A DNA stretch of 64,000 bases. Origin: JBCCMQ01 sp039026235 (lineage in GTDB: Bacteria; Pseudomonadota; Alphaproteobacteria; Rhodobacterales; Rhodobacteraceae). The stretch covers positions 103,398-167,397 of the forward strand of contig JBCCMQ010000008.1 of NCBI GenBank assembly GCA_039026235.1. The letters are read 5' to 3'. The notes below the pieces were generated by a model. The model saw only the letters and a list, made by a program, of their open reading frames with translations, did not search any database and had not been told where the DNA came from. This document shows, piece by piece, positions 17,224 to 26,471 of this stretch (positions within the stretch are counted from its first letter, which is position 1; each line of letters opens with the position of its first letter). The position numbers and the translations under genes were made by a program.

Positions 17224-18534
17224 ATGACTGACCTGACACCCCGAGAAATCGTTTCGGAACTAGACCGGTTCATCATCGGCCAAAGCAATGCAAAACGTGC
17301 CGTCGCTGTGGCGCTTCGGAACAGATGGCGCCGGAAACAGCTGGGCGACGACCTGCGCGACGAGGTCTATCCGAAGAACATCCTGATGATCGGCCCGACG
17401 GGTGTCGGTAAAACGGAAATAAGCCGGCGGTTGGCGAAACTGGCACGGGCCCCGTTTATCAAGGTCGAGGCCACAAAGTTCACCGAAGTGGGTTATGTCG
17501 GTCGCGATGTTGAACAGATCGTGCGCGATCTGGTTGACGCGGCCATCGTACAAACCCGCGACTACATGCGCGAAGACGTCAAGGCCGCTGCCCATGCGGC
17601 GGCCGAAGACCGTGTGATTGATGCGATCGCCGGTGAAGGTTCGCGCGACGGGACCCGCGATATGTTCCGGCGTAAACTGAAAGCCGGGGAACTGGATGAC
17701 ACGGTCATCGAACTGGAGGTGGCCGACACATCCAACCCCTTCGCGGCCTTTGAGCTTCCGGGCCAGCCCGGCGCGTCCATGGGCAACGTGATGAACCTGG
17801 GGGACATCTTTGGCAAAGCCATGGGCGGGCGGACAGTGCGGCGAAAGCTGACGGTCGCCGAAAGCTATGAGCTCTTGATCGGCGAAGAGGCGGACAAGCT
17901 TCTTGATGATGAAAGCGTCAACAACGCCGCACTGGATGCGGTTCAGCAGAACGGAATCGTCTTTCTGGACGAAATCGACAAGGTCTGTGCGCGGACCGAC
18001 GCGCGGGGCGGCGATGTCAGCCGCGAAGGTGTCCAGCGCGATCTTCTGCCCCTGATCGAAGGCACGACAGTATCGACCAAGCACGGGCCGGTGCGCACCG
18101 ACCACATCCTTTTCATTGCATCGGGCGCCTTCCACTTTGCAAAGCCGTCCGATCTTTTGCCGGAACTTCAGGGCCGGTTGCCCATCCGGGTAGAGCTTCG
18201 CCCACTGACAGAGGATGATTTTGTGCGTATTCTGTCCGAGACGGACAATGCACTGACCCGCCAGTATTCGGCCCTGATGGGAACAGAGGACGTGACAGTC
18301 ACCTTCACAGACGATGGCATCCGGTCGCTTGCGCATATTGCGGCCGAAGTGAACCAAAGCGTCGAAAACATCGGCGCAAGGCGGCTTTATACGGTCATCG
18401 AACGGGTGTTCGAAGATCTGAGCTTTTCGGCGCCGGACCGCGCGGGCGACACTGTTACAGTGGACAGCGCCTTTGTAGAGGAACACCTGGGTGAGCTCAG
18501 CCGGTCGACCGATGTCGGGCGGTATGTCCTTTAG
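17224..18534 (+). CDS. hslU: ATP-dependent protease ATPase subunit HslU
   Basis: 436 residues, the usual length. AAA+ unfoldase that threads substrates into HslV. Walker A GPTGVGKT is at 57-64, the pore region follows in VEATKFTEVGYVGRDVE, Walker B is VFLDEIDK, and the C-terminus ends in GRYVL, the tail that docks into HslV. An inserted I-domain covers about residues 110-240. ATG 17224 is preceded by GAAAGAACGGG. Its last codons overlap the start of the lipoprotein gene downstream. Confidence 0.96.
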   Translation: MTDLTPREIVSELDRFIIGQSNAKRAVAVALRNRWRRKQLGDDLRDEVYPKNILMIGPTGVGKTEISRRLAKLARAPFIKVEATKFTEVGYVGRDVEQIVRDLVDAAIVQTRDYMREDVKAAAHAAAEDRVIDAIAGEGSRDGTRDMFRRKLKAGELDDTVIELEVADTSNPFAAFELPGQPGASMGNVMNLGDIFGKAMGGRTVRRKLTVAESYELLIGEEADKLLDDESVNNAALDAVQQNGIVFLDEIDKVCARTDARGGDVSREGVQRDLLPLIEGTTVSTKHGPVRTDHILFIASGAFHFAKPSDLLPELQGRLPIRVELRPLTEDDFVRILSETDNALTRQYSALMGTEDVTVTFTDDGIRSLAHIAAEVNQSVENIGARRLYTVIERVFEDLSFSAPDRAGDTVTVDSAFVEEHLGELSRSTDVGRYVL

Positions 18535-19621
18535 GCTGCTTATTGCAGCGCTGGCCTTGTCGGGCTGCGTGGCACGGGGCGAGCTGTCATTTTCAACCAT
18601 CGACGCACCGGGCTCGGTTTACAGACAGGTCCATGTCGTGACCAGCCGGGCGCCTGTTGTGCCGGGTTTCTTTGGCATCGAGCGAGCGTTTGAGCCGACA
18701 TTTGCCCGCTATGAAGTGTCTATTCCGGCCAACCACGTGGTGGGACAGGTGGATTTGCCCAGAAGCAGCGTCGATGCGGACCCGCATCTGCACTTTGTAA
18801 CCAAACAGTGGTCGGCCTATGGTAGCAGCAGCGCTTGGGAAACCGGTGTCCGGCAAGAGATGCTTGATTTGCCGCGTGGCCAGCGAGAGCTGGTCATTTT
18901 TGTGCACGGCTTCAACAACACATTTGCCGAAGGCCTCTACCGTGCTGCGCAATTGGCGGAAGACTATCGTCTGAGCGGTGTCATGGCCCATTTTTCCTGG
19001 CCCAGTGCCGCGAACCCGCTGACCTATGCCTATGACCGCGACAGCGTACTTTTTTCCCGGGACTCATTTCGGGAAATGCTCTACAGCGCCACCCGTGTCG
19101 GGGCCGAAAGGGTGCTTGTGGTCGCCCATTCGATGGGTTCGCTTCTGACGATGGAAGCGTTGAGCGCGATGTCGAAACAGCGCCCCGGTTGGGTGGCGCG
19201 CAACATCTCGGCAGTGGTCCTGATGTCGCCCGACATCGACCCGGACATCTTTCAGACCCAGGCCCGCGGAATCGGTGCATTTCCGGAAGAGTTCATTGTC
19301 TTCAGCTCTCAAAGGGATCGCGCATTGGCGCTATCCGCGCGGTTGACCGGGCAAAGCGAGCGGTTGGGAAACGTACAAGATATTGAAGGAATATCTGAAT
19401 TTCCGATTACCTTTATCGACACGACGAACCTTTCAAAGGGCTCGGGTCATACCACGGCGCTCGACTCGCCCACCCTGATTTCGCTTTTGGCGCAATCGCG
19501 CGAAGTGAATGCTTCCCTTGATGAAGCGCGGGCAAACCGCACCGGGCTGCTGCCCGGAACCGTCCTGACGGTTCAGAACGCGACCGAGATCATTCTGGCG
19601 CCGGGCGGGCGCGTCCGCTAG
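18524..19621 (+). CDS. Alpha/beta-hydrolase lipoprotein (DUF900 family)
   Basis: 365 residues. ATG 18524 gives a short lipoprotein signal, MSFRLLIAALALSGC, with lipobox LSGC and lipidated Cys15. The hydrolase core shows the oxyanion segment IFVHGFNNTFAEG and the nucleophile elbow VVAHSMGSLLTMEAL, with late DTTNL and SGHTTAL regions where the acid and histidine would fall. It belongs with the DUF900 group of predicted esterases of unknown substrate. The start overlaps the last 11 bases of hslU, so it is likely the last gene of the hslVU transcript. Location: periplasmic face of a membrane. Confidence 0.82.
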   Translation: MSFRLLIAALALSGCVARGELSFSTIDAPGSVYRQVHVVTSRAPVVPGFFGIERAFEPTFARYEVSIPANHVVGQVDLPRSSVDADPHLHFVTKQWSAYGSSSAWETGVRQEMLDLPRGQRELVIFVHGFNNTFAEGLYRAAQLAEDYRLSGVMAHFSWPSAANPLTYAYDRDSVLFSRDSFREMLYSATRVGAERVLVVAHSMGSLLTMEALSAMSKQRPGWVARNISAVVLMSPDIDPDIFQTQARGIGAFPEEFIVFSSQRDRALALSARLTGQSERLGNVQDIEGISEFPITFIDTTNLSKGSGHTTALDSPTLISLLAQSREVNASLDEARANRTGLLPGTVLTVQNATEIILAPGGRVR

Positions 19622-19661
19622 GCAGGCCAAAGTTCCTGTCTAACGCGCGGCGGCCCGAAAC

Positions 19662-20885
19662 ATGGGTTTTCTGAATTTTGTCCAGGCCAACGCGCGTTTC
19701 CTCGCGGTGGGCGCGCTGCTGACGCTGTCGTCGAGTTATGGCCAGACGTTCTTCATTTCGATCTTCGCCGGTGAGATCCAGGGCACTTTTGGTTTGAGCC
19801 ACGGTCAGTGGGGGACGCTTTATTCCGCCTCGACCGCACTGTCGGCGCTGGTGATGGTCTGGGCGGGCACGCTGACGGATGTCTTTCGCGTACGTACCCT
19901 GGCGCCGGTGGTCCTGATCGGTCTAGCGCTAAGCTGCATCAGCATGGCGCTGACGGCATCCACCCTGATGCTTGCACTCACGATCTTCGCGCTGCGCCTT
20001 CTCGGGCAAGGGATGAGCGCCCACACCGCCACCGTTGCAATGGCACGGTGGTTCGTGGCTAACCGTGGCCGGGCGCTATCTGTCACCGGCGCGGGATTTT
20101 CGGTGGGAGAGGCCTGTCTTCCAATCGTTTTTGTGGCGCTTCTGGCCGTCACGGACTGGCGCAACCTTTGGGTTCTGGCTGCGATACTTTGCCTTTTGGC
20201 GGTGGTTCCGATCACCCGGTTTCTGCGCCATGAACGCACCCCCCAGTCAATCGCCGCAGAAGTGGATGCGGCCGGCATGGAAGGTCGGCACTGGACGCGT
20301 ACCGATGCGCTGCGCCACCCGCTGTTCTGGCTGACGGTACCCGCGCTTTTGGCGCTGCCCGCGTTTGGTACAGCGTTCTTTTTCCTTCAGGTGCATTTTG
20401 CAGAGATCAAGGGCTTCAGCCATGCGGCCCTGGTGTCGCTTTTCCCGGTTTATACCCTGACCGCAATCGGAGCGATGTTTGTCTCTGGCATCGCTGTTGA
20501 TCGGTTTGGAACGCGAGGTCTTATTCCGTTTTTCCTGTTGCCGGATGTTTTGGGCTTTTTGGTTCTCGGCCAGGCGAACGGTATCCTGATGACGGCCTTC
20601 GGCCTGTTTCTTCTGGGTCTGACAAGCGGGTGCTATACGACGATCCCCAACGCGTTCTGGGCAGAGTTCTACGGCACGCGCCACCTGGGCGCGATTAAAT
20701 CCATGGCTGCGGCTGTCATGGTCCTGGGTTCGGCCATTGGACCCGGCTTCTGCGGACTGCTGATTGACCGCGGCTACGACTTTGACGCGCAAACACCGAT
20801 GATCAGCGCGATCTTCCTGTTCGCCTCGGCCATGATCGGGCTTGGCGCGTGGTTGTCCCGCCCATCAAGGCCGGTTGCGCTTTAG
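19662..20885 (+). CDS. Major facilitator superfamily transporter
   Basis: 407 residues with about 12 hydrophobic segments. The loop 2-3 motif is WAGTLTDVFRVRTLAP, a version of the MFS motif A, and a second copy appears as SGIAVDRFGTRGLIP between helices 8 and 9. It resembles monocarboxylate/oxalate-type and unassigned MFS members; the substrate cannot be read from the sequence. The 3' end overlaps the convergent Smr-domain gene by 21 bp. Confidence 0.85.
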   Translation: MGFLNFVQANARFLAVGALLTLSSSYGQTFFISIFAGEIQGTFGLSHGQWGTLYSASTALSALVMVWAGTLTDVFRVRTLAPVVLIGLALSCISMALTASTLMLALTIFALRLLGQGMSAHTATVAMARWFVANRGRALSVTGAGFSVGEACLPIVFVALLAVTDWRNLWVLAAILCLLAVVPITRFLRHERTPQSIAAEVDAAGMEGRHWTRTDALRHPLFWLTVPALLALPAFGTAFFFLQVHFAEIKGFSHAALVSLFPVYTLTAIGAMFVSGIAVDRFGTRGLIPFFLLPDVLGFLVLGQANGILMTAFGLFLLGLTSGCYTTIPNAFWAEFYGTRHLGAIKSMAAAVMVLGSAIGPGFCGLLIDRGYDFDAQTPMISAIFLFASAMIGLGAWLSRPSRPVAL

Positions 20886-21464
20886 ATAGACGTAATAGGC
20901 ACCTTCTCCGCCGTGACTGCGGTGGGCGGCGCGCACCTCAAGGATCACTGCGGCAAGCGGCTGCCTGGTCAGCCATTCCGGTACCTGGTGGCGCAGAACA
21001 CCCGGCCGGGATGGGATTGGCCCGTGGCTTTCAACCCGCTTGCCCTTTCCAGTGATGACCAGCACCAGCCGCAATCCGGCGGCATGACTGCGCATGATAA
21101 AACCACTCAGTGCCGGTAGGGCGGACCCCGTGGTCATACCGTGAAGATCGATCCGGGCTTCGGGGCGCAGCTTACCCTTGACCATACGGCCATAGGTTTT
21201 CTTGTCCATGACGTGACGCGCCGGGCTGTTGCTGGAAACCGTTGCCGGCAAAGCCACGGAAGACTGTGATTTCGATCGGCTTCCAATCCTAAACGGGGCA
21301 ATCGATTTCAGCTCGGAACCCGGCGGTTCAACCCAGGCCGGTTTCGGATCCACCTTGGGGACCGTGACGCTTTTTGGCCGTGTTTTCAAAGGGTCGGTTG
21401 TGGCGGCGACCCGGTTCCACAATTCCGCTTCATCGGGGCTGAGATGTCGCGGCCGGCGGGCCAT
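20865..21464 (-). CDS. Smr-domain protein
   Basis: 199 residues. The C-terminal half is a Smr domain with the signature IDLHGMTTGSAL and the later VITGKGKR, which in other members gives nuclease or nucleic-acid nicking activity. The N-terminal ~95 residues are basic and low-complexity (KTRPKSVTVPKVDPKPAW). ATG 21464 starts 4 bp after the mltA stop; in the minus direction the order is Tim44-like, mltA, Smr, all overlapping or nearly so, a conserved unit in this lineage. Its role in the cell is not known. Confidence 0.85.
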   Translation of the reverse strand: MARRPRHLSPDEAELWNRVAATTDPLKTRPKSVTVPKVDPKPAWVEPPGSELKSIAPFRIGSRSKSQSSVALPATVSSNSPARHVMDKKTYGRMVKGKLRPEARIDLHGMTTGSALPALSGFIMRSHAAGLRLVLVITGKGKRVESHGPIPSRPGVLRHQVPEWLTRQPLAAVILEVRAAHRSHGGEGAYYVYLKRNRP

Positions 21465-21468
21465 TCGA

Positions 21469-22503
21469 TCAGCTTCCGCCCGTGATCTTAAGCGCGCGTT
21501 CGACCGGCAGCAGAACCACCACGCGGCCATTGTCACGGATGATACCGGCGCGGTCTCCCGCCTCGTCGCCCGAGCCGAAAAAGATGTCCGCCCGCTGCGC
21601 GCCTTTGATGGCTGATCCCGTGTCCTGGGCAACCATCAGGCGCCTAAGCGGCGTCTGCCCGGTTGTTTCGATCCAGACAGGCGCGCCAAGGGTTACGAAA
21701 TCGGGGTCGACGGCGACCGTGCGCATGGCCGTGATCGACTGGCCCATGGCACCGATGGGGCCAAGATCGGCATCAATCTCGACCTCGCGGAAGAAAATAT
21801 AAGACGGGTTATGCTGAAGGTAGCGTCTTCCAGCATCGGGGTTTTGCCGGACCCAGGCTTTGATGTTGCCGGCAGAGACCCTGTTCGCCGGCAAGGCGCC
21901 CCGGCGTGCCATTTCCCGCCCAACCGAACGGTAGGGATGGCCATTCTTGGCGGCAAACCCAACCCGCATGAAGGTACCGTCGGTCAGGCGCAGGCGGCCC
22001 GACCCCTGCACATGCAGAAAAAAGCGATCGACGGGATCGTTCAGCCAGGCAATTTCCAGACCGCGGCCCCTTAGGATGCCCTGGTCTTCAAGCTGCCTGC
22101 GGGTGAACCACGCCTGCCCACGCGGCATTTCCGGGGGGACGCGATAAAGCGGATACTGGAAGTTACCGGACCGGGTACGCGCGGCCGGCAGTTCGGGTTC
22201 ATAATAAGCCGTAAAAAGTGCCTCGTCGCCATCATCGATCAGAACCGGCCGAAAAAACAACTCAAAGAAAGCCCGCGCCTGTTGGTCGGTGCCCGCAAGG
22301 CCGCACAGCGTTTGCCAATCGGTCCCGTCGATCTGGCCGCATGTATTGCGAAACGTCTTCAGCGCCGCCGCGTGATCGTCGCCAGCCCAGCCTTTCAGAT
22401 CACTAAAAGCCAGTAGCGTCGCCCGCCCGGCCGTACCTTCGGTTGAAAACGCCGAAGTCATGAACCCGGTCGCAAGAACGACAGCCGCAACGGTCCGGAT
22501 CAT
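21469..22503 (-). CDS. mltA: Membrane-bound lytic murein transglycosylase A
   Basis: 344 residues. It cleaves the MurNAc-GlcNAc bond of peptidoglycan, forming 1,6-anhydro-MurNAc, which links functionally to the AmgK/MurU recycling genes at 7-8.7 kb. An N-terminal signal peptide (VAAVVLATGFMTSAFS) lacks a lipobox cysteine, so the protein may be soluble or inner-membrane tethered rather than a lipoprotein. Typical blocks are FTAYYEPEL, FFLHVQGSGRL, NPSYIFF and the 3D-domain AQDTGSAIKGAQRADIFFG containing the catalytic aspartate. Its ATG interlocks with the stop of the upstream gene (ATGA). Confidence 0.93.
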   Translation of the reverse strand: MIRTVAAVVLATGFMTSAFSTEGTAGRATLLAFSDLKGWAGDDHAAALKTFRNTCGQIDGTDWQTLCGLAGTDQQARAFFELFFRPVLIDDGDEALFTAYYEPELPAARTRSGNFQYPLYRVPPEMPRGQAWFTRRQLEDQGILRGRGLEIAWLNDPVDRFFLHVQGSGRLRLTDGTFMRVGFAAKNGHPYRSVGREMARRGALPANRVSAGNIKAWVRQNPDAGRRYLQHNPSYIFFREVEIDADLGPIGAMGQSITAMRTVAVDPDFVTLGAPVWIETTGQTPLRRLMVAQDTGSAIKGAQRADIFFGSGDEAGDRAGIIRDNGRVVVLLPVERALKITGGS

Positions 22504-23165
22504 TCTCCGGTGGCGGTCAACTGCCAGTTGGGGTTGTCCGACCCCATGTCACGCGCGAAGGTCCAGACGTCCCGCTGACGCTTGATTTCGTTGGCGTTGC
22601 CTTCGACAACTTCGCCCGCGGCGTCTTTCACGACCGACGTGAGTTCACCCACAAAGCGTATGGTCAGTTCGGCCTGGTTCGTATCGCGTTCGAAAACCGC
22701 ATCCTGCAACGTCAGTTCGCGCACGCCGACGAAGTTCGCGTCGACTGTCAGACCCTGATCTTCGCGCGCGCCAATCACATCCACGAATGTGTCAAACACA
22801 TCCGGCGCCAGAAACGCCCGCACCTCGTCAAGATCGCCGTTTTCAAAGGCCATCAAGATCATCTCATAGGCGCTGCGCGCACCCTGAAGAAAATCTCCGA
22901 CGTGGAAGGATGGGTCAATAAGTTTCATTGCGGCCAGAGCCTTGGCGGGATCGCTGCCATCTTCGACATGGTCGGTAATGTCGCGATCCGGTCCACCCTC
23001 AATCACTTCGAAATCCGGACGCGACCGGCGCCTTTCGTCGGCACCGGACTGAGGCGCGGGCGGGTTTTCAAAACCTTCGCGTGTCCCAAGAACGTTGCGC
23101 AACTTCAGGATGAGGAACACGGCAATGCCGGCCAAAACCAGAAGTTGAATTACTGAAGAGCTCAT
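22500..23165 (-). CDS. Tim44/TimA-like membrane-anchored protein
   Basis: 221 residues. ATG 23165 begins with an N-terminal transmembrane helix (QLLVLAGIAVFLILKL), then an acidic linker and a Tim44-like domain from about residue 80 (FHVGDFLQGARSAYEMILMA, AFENGDLDEVRAFL). Mitochondrial Tim44 is an import-motor subunit; bacterial members are membrane proteins of uncertain role in alphaproteobacteria. It diverges from fxsA with a 115-bp gap and is coupled to mltA by an ATGA overlap. Confidence 0.88.
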   Translation of the reverse strand: MSSSVIQLLVLAGIAVFLILKLRNVLGTREGFENPPAPQSGADERRRSRPDFEVIEGGPDRDITDHVEDGSDPAKALAAMKLIDPSFHVGDFLQGARSAYEMILMAFENGDLDEVRAFLAPDVFDTFVDVIGAREDQGLTVDANFVGVRELTLQDAVFERDTNQAELTIRFVGELTSVVKDAAGEVVEGNANEIKRQRDVWTFARDMGSDNPNWQLTATGE

Positions 23166-23280
23166 CACGGCCTCATTTCTCGGGGCATATGGTAACACAT
23201 GCCAACGCCAATTATGTAAGTGACTGACATGGTCAAGTCCACAAGGGGGACAAGGCCTTTTAATTGCAAGAGTCCGTGAA

Positions 23281-23772
23281 ATGTGGCTGCTGATCGCCTT
23301 TATTGTCGTTCCTTTGATCGAAATTGCGCTGTTTATCCAAGTGGGCGGTGCAATCGGGCTGTGGCCCACGCTGGGCGTGGTTCTGGCGACAGCCGTCATT
23401 GGCTCTTGGCTGGTCAGGACCCAAGGCTTGCTGGCGCTGGGCGAATTGCAGGGATCTTTTCAGCGTTTGTCCGACCCGACCGAGCCGCTTGCACATGGCG
23501 CCATGATCCTGTTTGCAGGAGCACTGTTGCTGACACCGGGGTTTTTCACCGATGGCATTGGGTTTCTTCTGCTGTTTCCACCAACCCGCAAGCTGATCTT
23601 GCAAGAGTTGCGGAAACGCATAAAAGTACAAAGATTTTCAATGGGTTCCGGTACCCATGGTTTCGCGCAAACGCGATCTGGGCCGGACGGTGATATCATA
23701 GACGGCGAATTCACCGAGGCACCCGAGCCACCGATCAAAAGCCAAAAGCCTTCAGGTTGGACGCAGCATTGA
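23281..23772 (+). CDS. fxsA: FxsA-family membrane protein
   Basis: 163 residues. The FxsA core is visible: the first helix LLIAFIVVPLIEIALFIQVG, then IGLWPTLGVVLATAVIGSWLVRTQG, and the third segment LTPGFFTDGIGFLLLFPPTR. In Escherichia coli FxsA relieves phage T7 exclusion by F plasmid; its normal function is unknown. The C-terminal ~45 residues are polar and acidic. It lies upstream of secB. Confidence 0.9.
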   Translation: MWLLIAFIVVPLIEIALFIQVGGAIGLWPTLGVVLATAVIGSWLVRTQGLLALGELQGSFQRLSDPTEPLAHGAMILFAGALLLTPGFFTDGIGFLLLFPPTRKLILQELRKRIKVQRFSMGSGTHGFAQTRSGPDGDIIDGEFTEAPEPPIKSQKPSGWTQH

Positions 23773-23784
23773 GCAGTTGAACCC

Positions 23785-23800
23785 GGTCTGATACCAGACC
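23785..23800 (+). terminator. Short hairpin between fxsA and secB
   Basis: GGTCTG (23785-23790), loop ATAC, CAGACC (23795-23800), followed by TTCGAATTTG. The T-run is interrupted, so termination would be weak; it may equally be a processing site or attenuate read-through into secB. Confidence 0.35.
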
Positions 23801-23838
23801 TTCGAATTTGCAAGCCACCCCAAATGAGGCACCAGATA

Positions 23839-24360
23839 ATGGCCGAGACGGACCAGAGCGGATCAAACGGCGCCGCCGCCGAACAGCAGCAACCCAAAAC
23901 GCCTGTTATGCGCGTTCTCGCCCAGTTCATTCGGGATATGTCGTTTGAGAACATTCTCGTTCAGAAAGGCGTGTCGTCCGAGGGTCAGCCCGACGTGCAG
24001 GTTGCCGTCAATTTGGACGCAAAGAAGCGGCCGGTCGACAAGCAGTATGAAATACTTATGAAATTCAAGGTCACGTCCAAGCAGAAGGACGGCGATACGA
24101 TCTTCTTCGTACTGGAGCTGGATTATGGCGGCGTTTTCCTGCTCGACAATGTTCCCGAAGACCAGCTGCATCCCTTCCTGCTGATCGAATGTCCGCGGAT
24201 GCTGTTCCCTTATGTCAGGCGCATCGTGTCCGATGTAACGCGTGACGGCGGATTTCCGCCGCTCAATATCGACAACGTCGATTTCGTGGCGCTCTACCGT
24301 CAGGAAATCGCCCGGCGCGCCCAGGCCGAAGCGGCGGCGCCAACCGCGGCACCGTCTTAA
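23839..24360 (+). CDS. secB: Protein-export chaperone SecB
   Basis: 173 residues. SecB keeps exported proteins unfolded and hands them to SecA. The core begins at TPVMRVLAQFIRDMSFENIL and continues through VQVAVNLDAKK, LDYGGVFLLDNVPEDQLHPF and LIECPRMLFPYVRRI, the client groove and SecA-contact regions. An Ala/Gln-rich tail region at both ends is typical. ATG 23839 was preferred to ATG 23824 because GAGG precedes it at a good distance. Its TAA interlocks with the dnaQ stop on the other strand (TTAA). Confidence 0.96.
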   Translation: MAETDQSGSNGAAAEQQQPKTPVMRVLAQFIRDMSFENILVQKGVSSEGQPDVQVAVNLDAKKRPVDKQYEILMKFKVTSKQKDGDTIFFVLELDYGGVFLLDNVPEDQLHPFLLIECPRMLFPYVRRIVSDVTRDGGFPPLNIDNVDFVALYRQEIARRAQAEAAAPTAAPS

Positions 24361-25046
24361 TCGAATTTACGCCAGAGGGCGGCCTCACCCAGTTCAGCCA
24401 CAAAGGCAGCATGGGCGGTCCGTTCGTCTTCGGTAATCCGAGGGGGAAGCGGAGCCGGGCGTGCAACGGATGCTTTGTCAGTTCCCGTTGAATCTGACGT
24501 GCTGACAAGATTGTCCGTTAGGCCAAAACCGGGCTGGCGCCCACCAATCAACTCTAGATAAACCTCTGCCAGGATTTCGCTGTCGAGCAGCGCGCCGTGT
24601 TTTTCCCGCGCGGAATTGTCGACACCAAACCGCCGGCATAGCGCATCCAGCGACGCCGGCGCGCCGGGAAACTGCTTTCGCGCCAAGGCCAAAGTGTCGA
24701 TGGCCTGATCTGTGGGAAGGGGTTGCTTTTTCAACCAGCCAAGCTCGGCATTCAGAAACTTCATGTCAAAGCTTGCGTTGTGGATCACAAGCTTGGCGTC
24801 ACCTACAAATTTAAGGAAGCTATCGGCAATTTCCCGAAACGCAGGCTGTTTGGATAGAAAGTCATCGCCCAACCCGTGCACCTCAAAAGCCTCGGTCGGC
24901 ATTGAACGTTCGGGGTTAACGTACTGATGATAAGTGGCTCCGGTCGGCACATGCCCCTTGAGTTCTACACAGCCAATTTCGACGATCCGGTGCCCTTCAA
25001 GGGGATCAAGGCCGGTGGTCTCGGTGTCCATGACGATTTCACGCAT
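24357..25046 (-). CDS. dnaQ: DNA polymerase III epsilon subunit (3'-5' proofreading exonuclease)
   Basis: 229 residues. DEDDh exonuclease: Exo I MDTETTGL (Asp7, Glu9), Exo II VIHNASFDMKF, Exo III HGALLDSEILAEVYLEL with the catalytic His. The C-terminal tail after about residue 180 carries the segment that contacts the alpha subunit. It is the last gene of maf-aroE-coaE-dnaQ; its start overlaps the end of coaE by 8 bp. Edits replication errors. Confidence 0.96.
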   Translation of the reverse strand: MREIVMDTETTGLDPLEGHRIVEIGCVELKGHVPTGATYHQYVNPERSMPTEAFEVHGLGDDFLSKQPAFREIADSFLKFVGDAKLVIHNASFDMKFLNAELGWLKKQPLPTDQAIDTLALARKQFPGAPASLDALCRRFGVDNSAREKHGALLDSEILAEVYLELIGGRQPGFGLTDNLVSTSDSTGTDKASVARPAPLPPRITEDERTAHAAFVAELGEAALWRKFD

Positions 25047-25641
25047 CCGGCAGCCCCTTGCGAATGTTTGCGAGCATATTCTTTATGGCCGCTCTCGCCG
25101 GTTCAAGGGCTTTTGACGGAATGATAAAATCGGCCCGCGCCCGTTTCTCTGCATCCGGCATCTGCTTTGCAAGGATTGCGGCAAATAGATCCTCTGTCAT
25201 GCCAGGGCGCGACAGAACCCGTTCTTTCTGGGTCTGGGCGTCGGTGGAGACAACGGCCACCGAATCGACGGATGTTTCAGCGCCCGTTTCAAAAAGAAGC
25301 GGGATATCTGCCACAACGATGTCAGCTTCGGCGGCAGCAATGAAACGCGCGCGGTCTTCAGCCACAATCGGATGGATCTTTGCCTCCAGTTGTCTCAGGG
25401 CGCCGGGCGTCGCCTGCACCCAATCTCGCAGTCGGGTTCTATCGACGGCACCGTCGACAACCGCTTTGGGACAGAGATCGCGCACCAAATCGACCGCCTC
25501 TCCACCGTGCGCATAGGCGCGGTGGACCACGGCATCGGCGTCCCAAACGGGCAGCCCTTCGTCACGCAACATATCGGCCGCAGTCGATTTTCCCATGCCG
25601 ATAGATCCGGTCAGACCCAGCACAAAGGGTCGGCGGCTCAT
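25039..25641 (-). CDS. coaE: Dephospho-CoA kinase
   Basis: 200 residues. Catalyses the last step of coenzyme A synthesis, phosphorylating the ribose 3'-hydroxyl. The P-loop GLTGSIGMGKST is near the N-terminus, followed by VWDADAVVHRAY (catalytic Asp region) and DIPLLFETGAE. It overlaps aroE by the ATGA tetranucleotide and dnaQ by 8 bp. Confidence 0.96.
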   Translation of the reverse strand: MSRRPFVLGLTGSIGMGKSTAADMLRDEGLPVWDADAVVHRAYAHGGEAVDLVRDLCPKAVVDGAVDRTRLRDWVQATPGALRQLEAKIHPIVAEDRARFIAAAEADIVVADIPLLFETGAETSVDSVAVVSTDAQTQKERVLSRPGMTEDLFAAILAKQMPDAEKRARADFIIPSKALEPARAAIKNMLANIRKGLPDA

Positions 25642-26471
25642 GCCTCTAAGACTGCCTTGCGTGCGGCGTCATCCACGTCGGGCCGTGTGCCAAACCAGCG
25701 CTCGAACCCGGGCGCCGCCTGGTGTAACAACATGCCCAGACCATCCACCGTGGTACAGCTTTCGGCACGCGCGGTTCTCAGAAATCCGGTGTCGAGCGGG
25801 GTGTAGACCAGATCGGCTACCACCGCCCGTTTTGTCAGTCCCACCAGAGGCACGCGAAACGGCAGCTGGTCCTGCATGCCGAGCGACGTCGTGTTCACGA
25901 CCGTCATGGCCTCGTCAACCATGTTTCCTGCCTGTACCCAGTCATAGACCTGGATTTTCGCGCCAAATTCGCTCGCCAGCGCTTCGGCTCTGGGCCGGGT
26001 CCGGTTTGAGATGCGCACCTCTGGCACACCCACCTCGATCAGCGCGGCAACAATCGCGCGGGCCGCACCGCCCGCACCGAAAACGGCAGCCGGACCTTGC
26101 TGTGGTCGCCAGTTAGGCGCGTTTTGACGCAGGTTTTCACTAAAGCCGAAGCCATCCGTGTTGTCGGCGTGAATCTTGCCGTCTTTGCGGAAGATCAGCG
26201 TGTTGGCGGCCCCGATCACCGCCGCCCGATCGGTCACCAAATCCGCTAGCTGCAGAACGCGTTCCTTATGCGGGATGGTCACGTTCAGCCCGACAAAACC
26301 CGCTTTCGGCAGGGCGCGCAGAACCGTTTCTAGATCAGCTTGATCGACTTTGAGCGGAAGGTAGTGACCTTTGATGCCATAGCGCTTTAGCCAATAGCCA
26401 TGCAGGGCAGGCGATCGTGAATGACCCACGGGCGACCCTATCACCCCCGCAAGCGGTATATCGTCACTCAT
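25638..26471 (-). CDS. aroE: Shikimate dehydrogenase
   Basis: 277 residues. NADPH-dependent reduction of 3-dehydroshikimate in aromatic amino acid synthesis. Substrate-binding GSPVGHSRSPALHGYWL at the start, catalytic lysine in NVTIPHKERVL, substrate Asp in NTDGFGF, dinucleotide loop FGAGGAARAIVAAL and NRTRPRAEAL. Its start interlocks with the maf stop (ATGA), its stop with the coaE start. Confidence 0.96.
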   Translation of the reverse strand: MSDDIPLAGVIGSPVGHSRSPALHGYWLKRYGIKGHYLPLKVDQADLETVLRALPKAGFVGLNVTIPHKERVLQLADLVTDRAAVIGAANTLIFRKDGKIHADNTDGFGFSENLRQNAPNWRPQQGPAAVFGAGGAARAIVAALIEVGVPEVRISNRTRPRAEALASEFGAKIQVYDWVQAGNMVDEAMTVVNTTSLGMQDQLPFRVPLVGLTKRAVVADLVYTPLDTGFLRTARAESCTTVDGLGMLLHQAAPGFERWFGTRPDVDDAARKAVLEA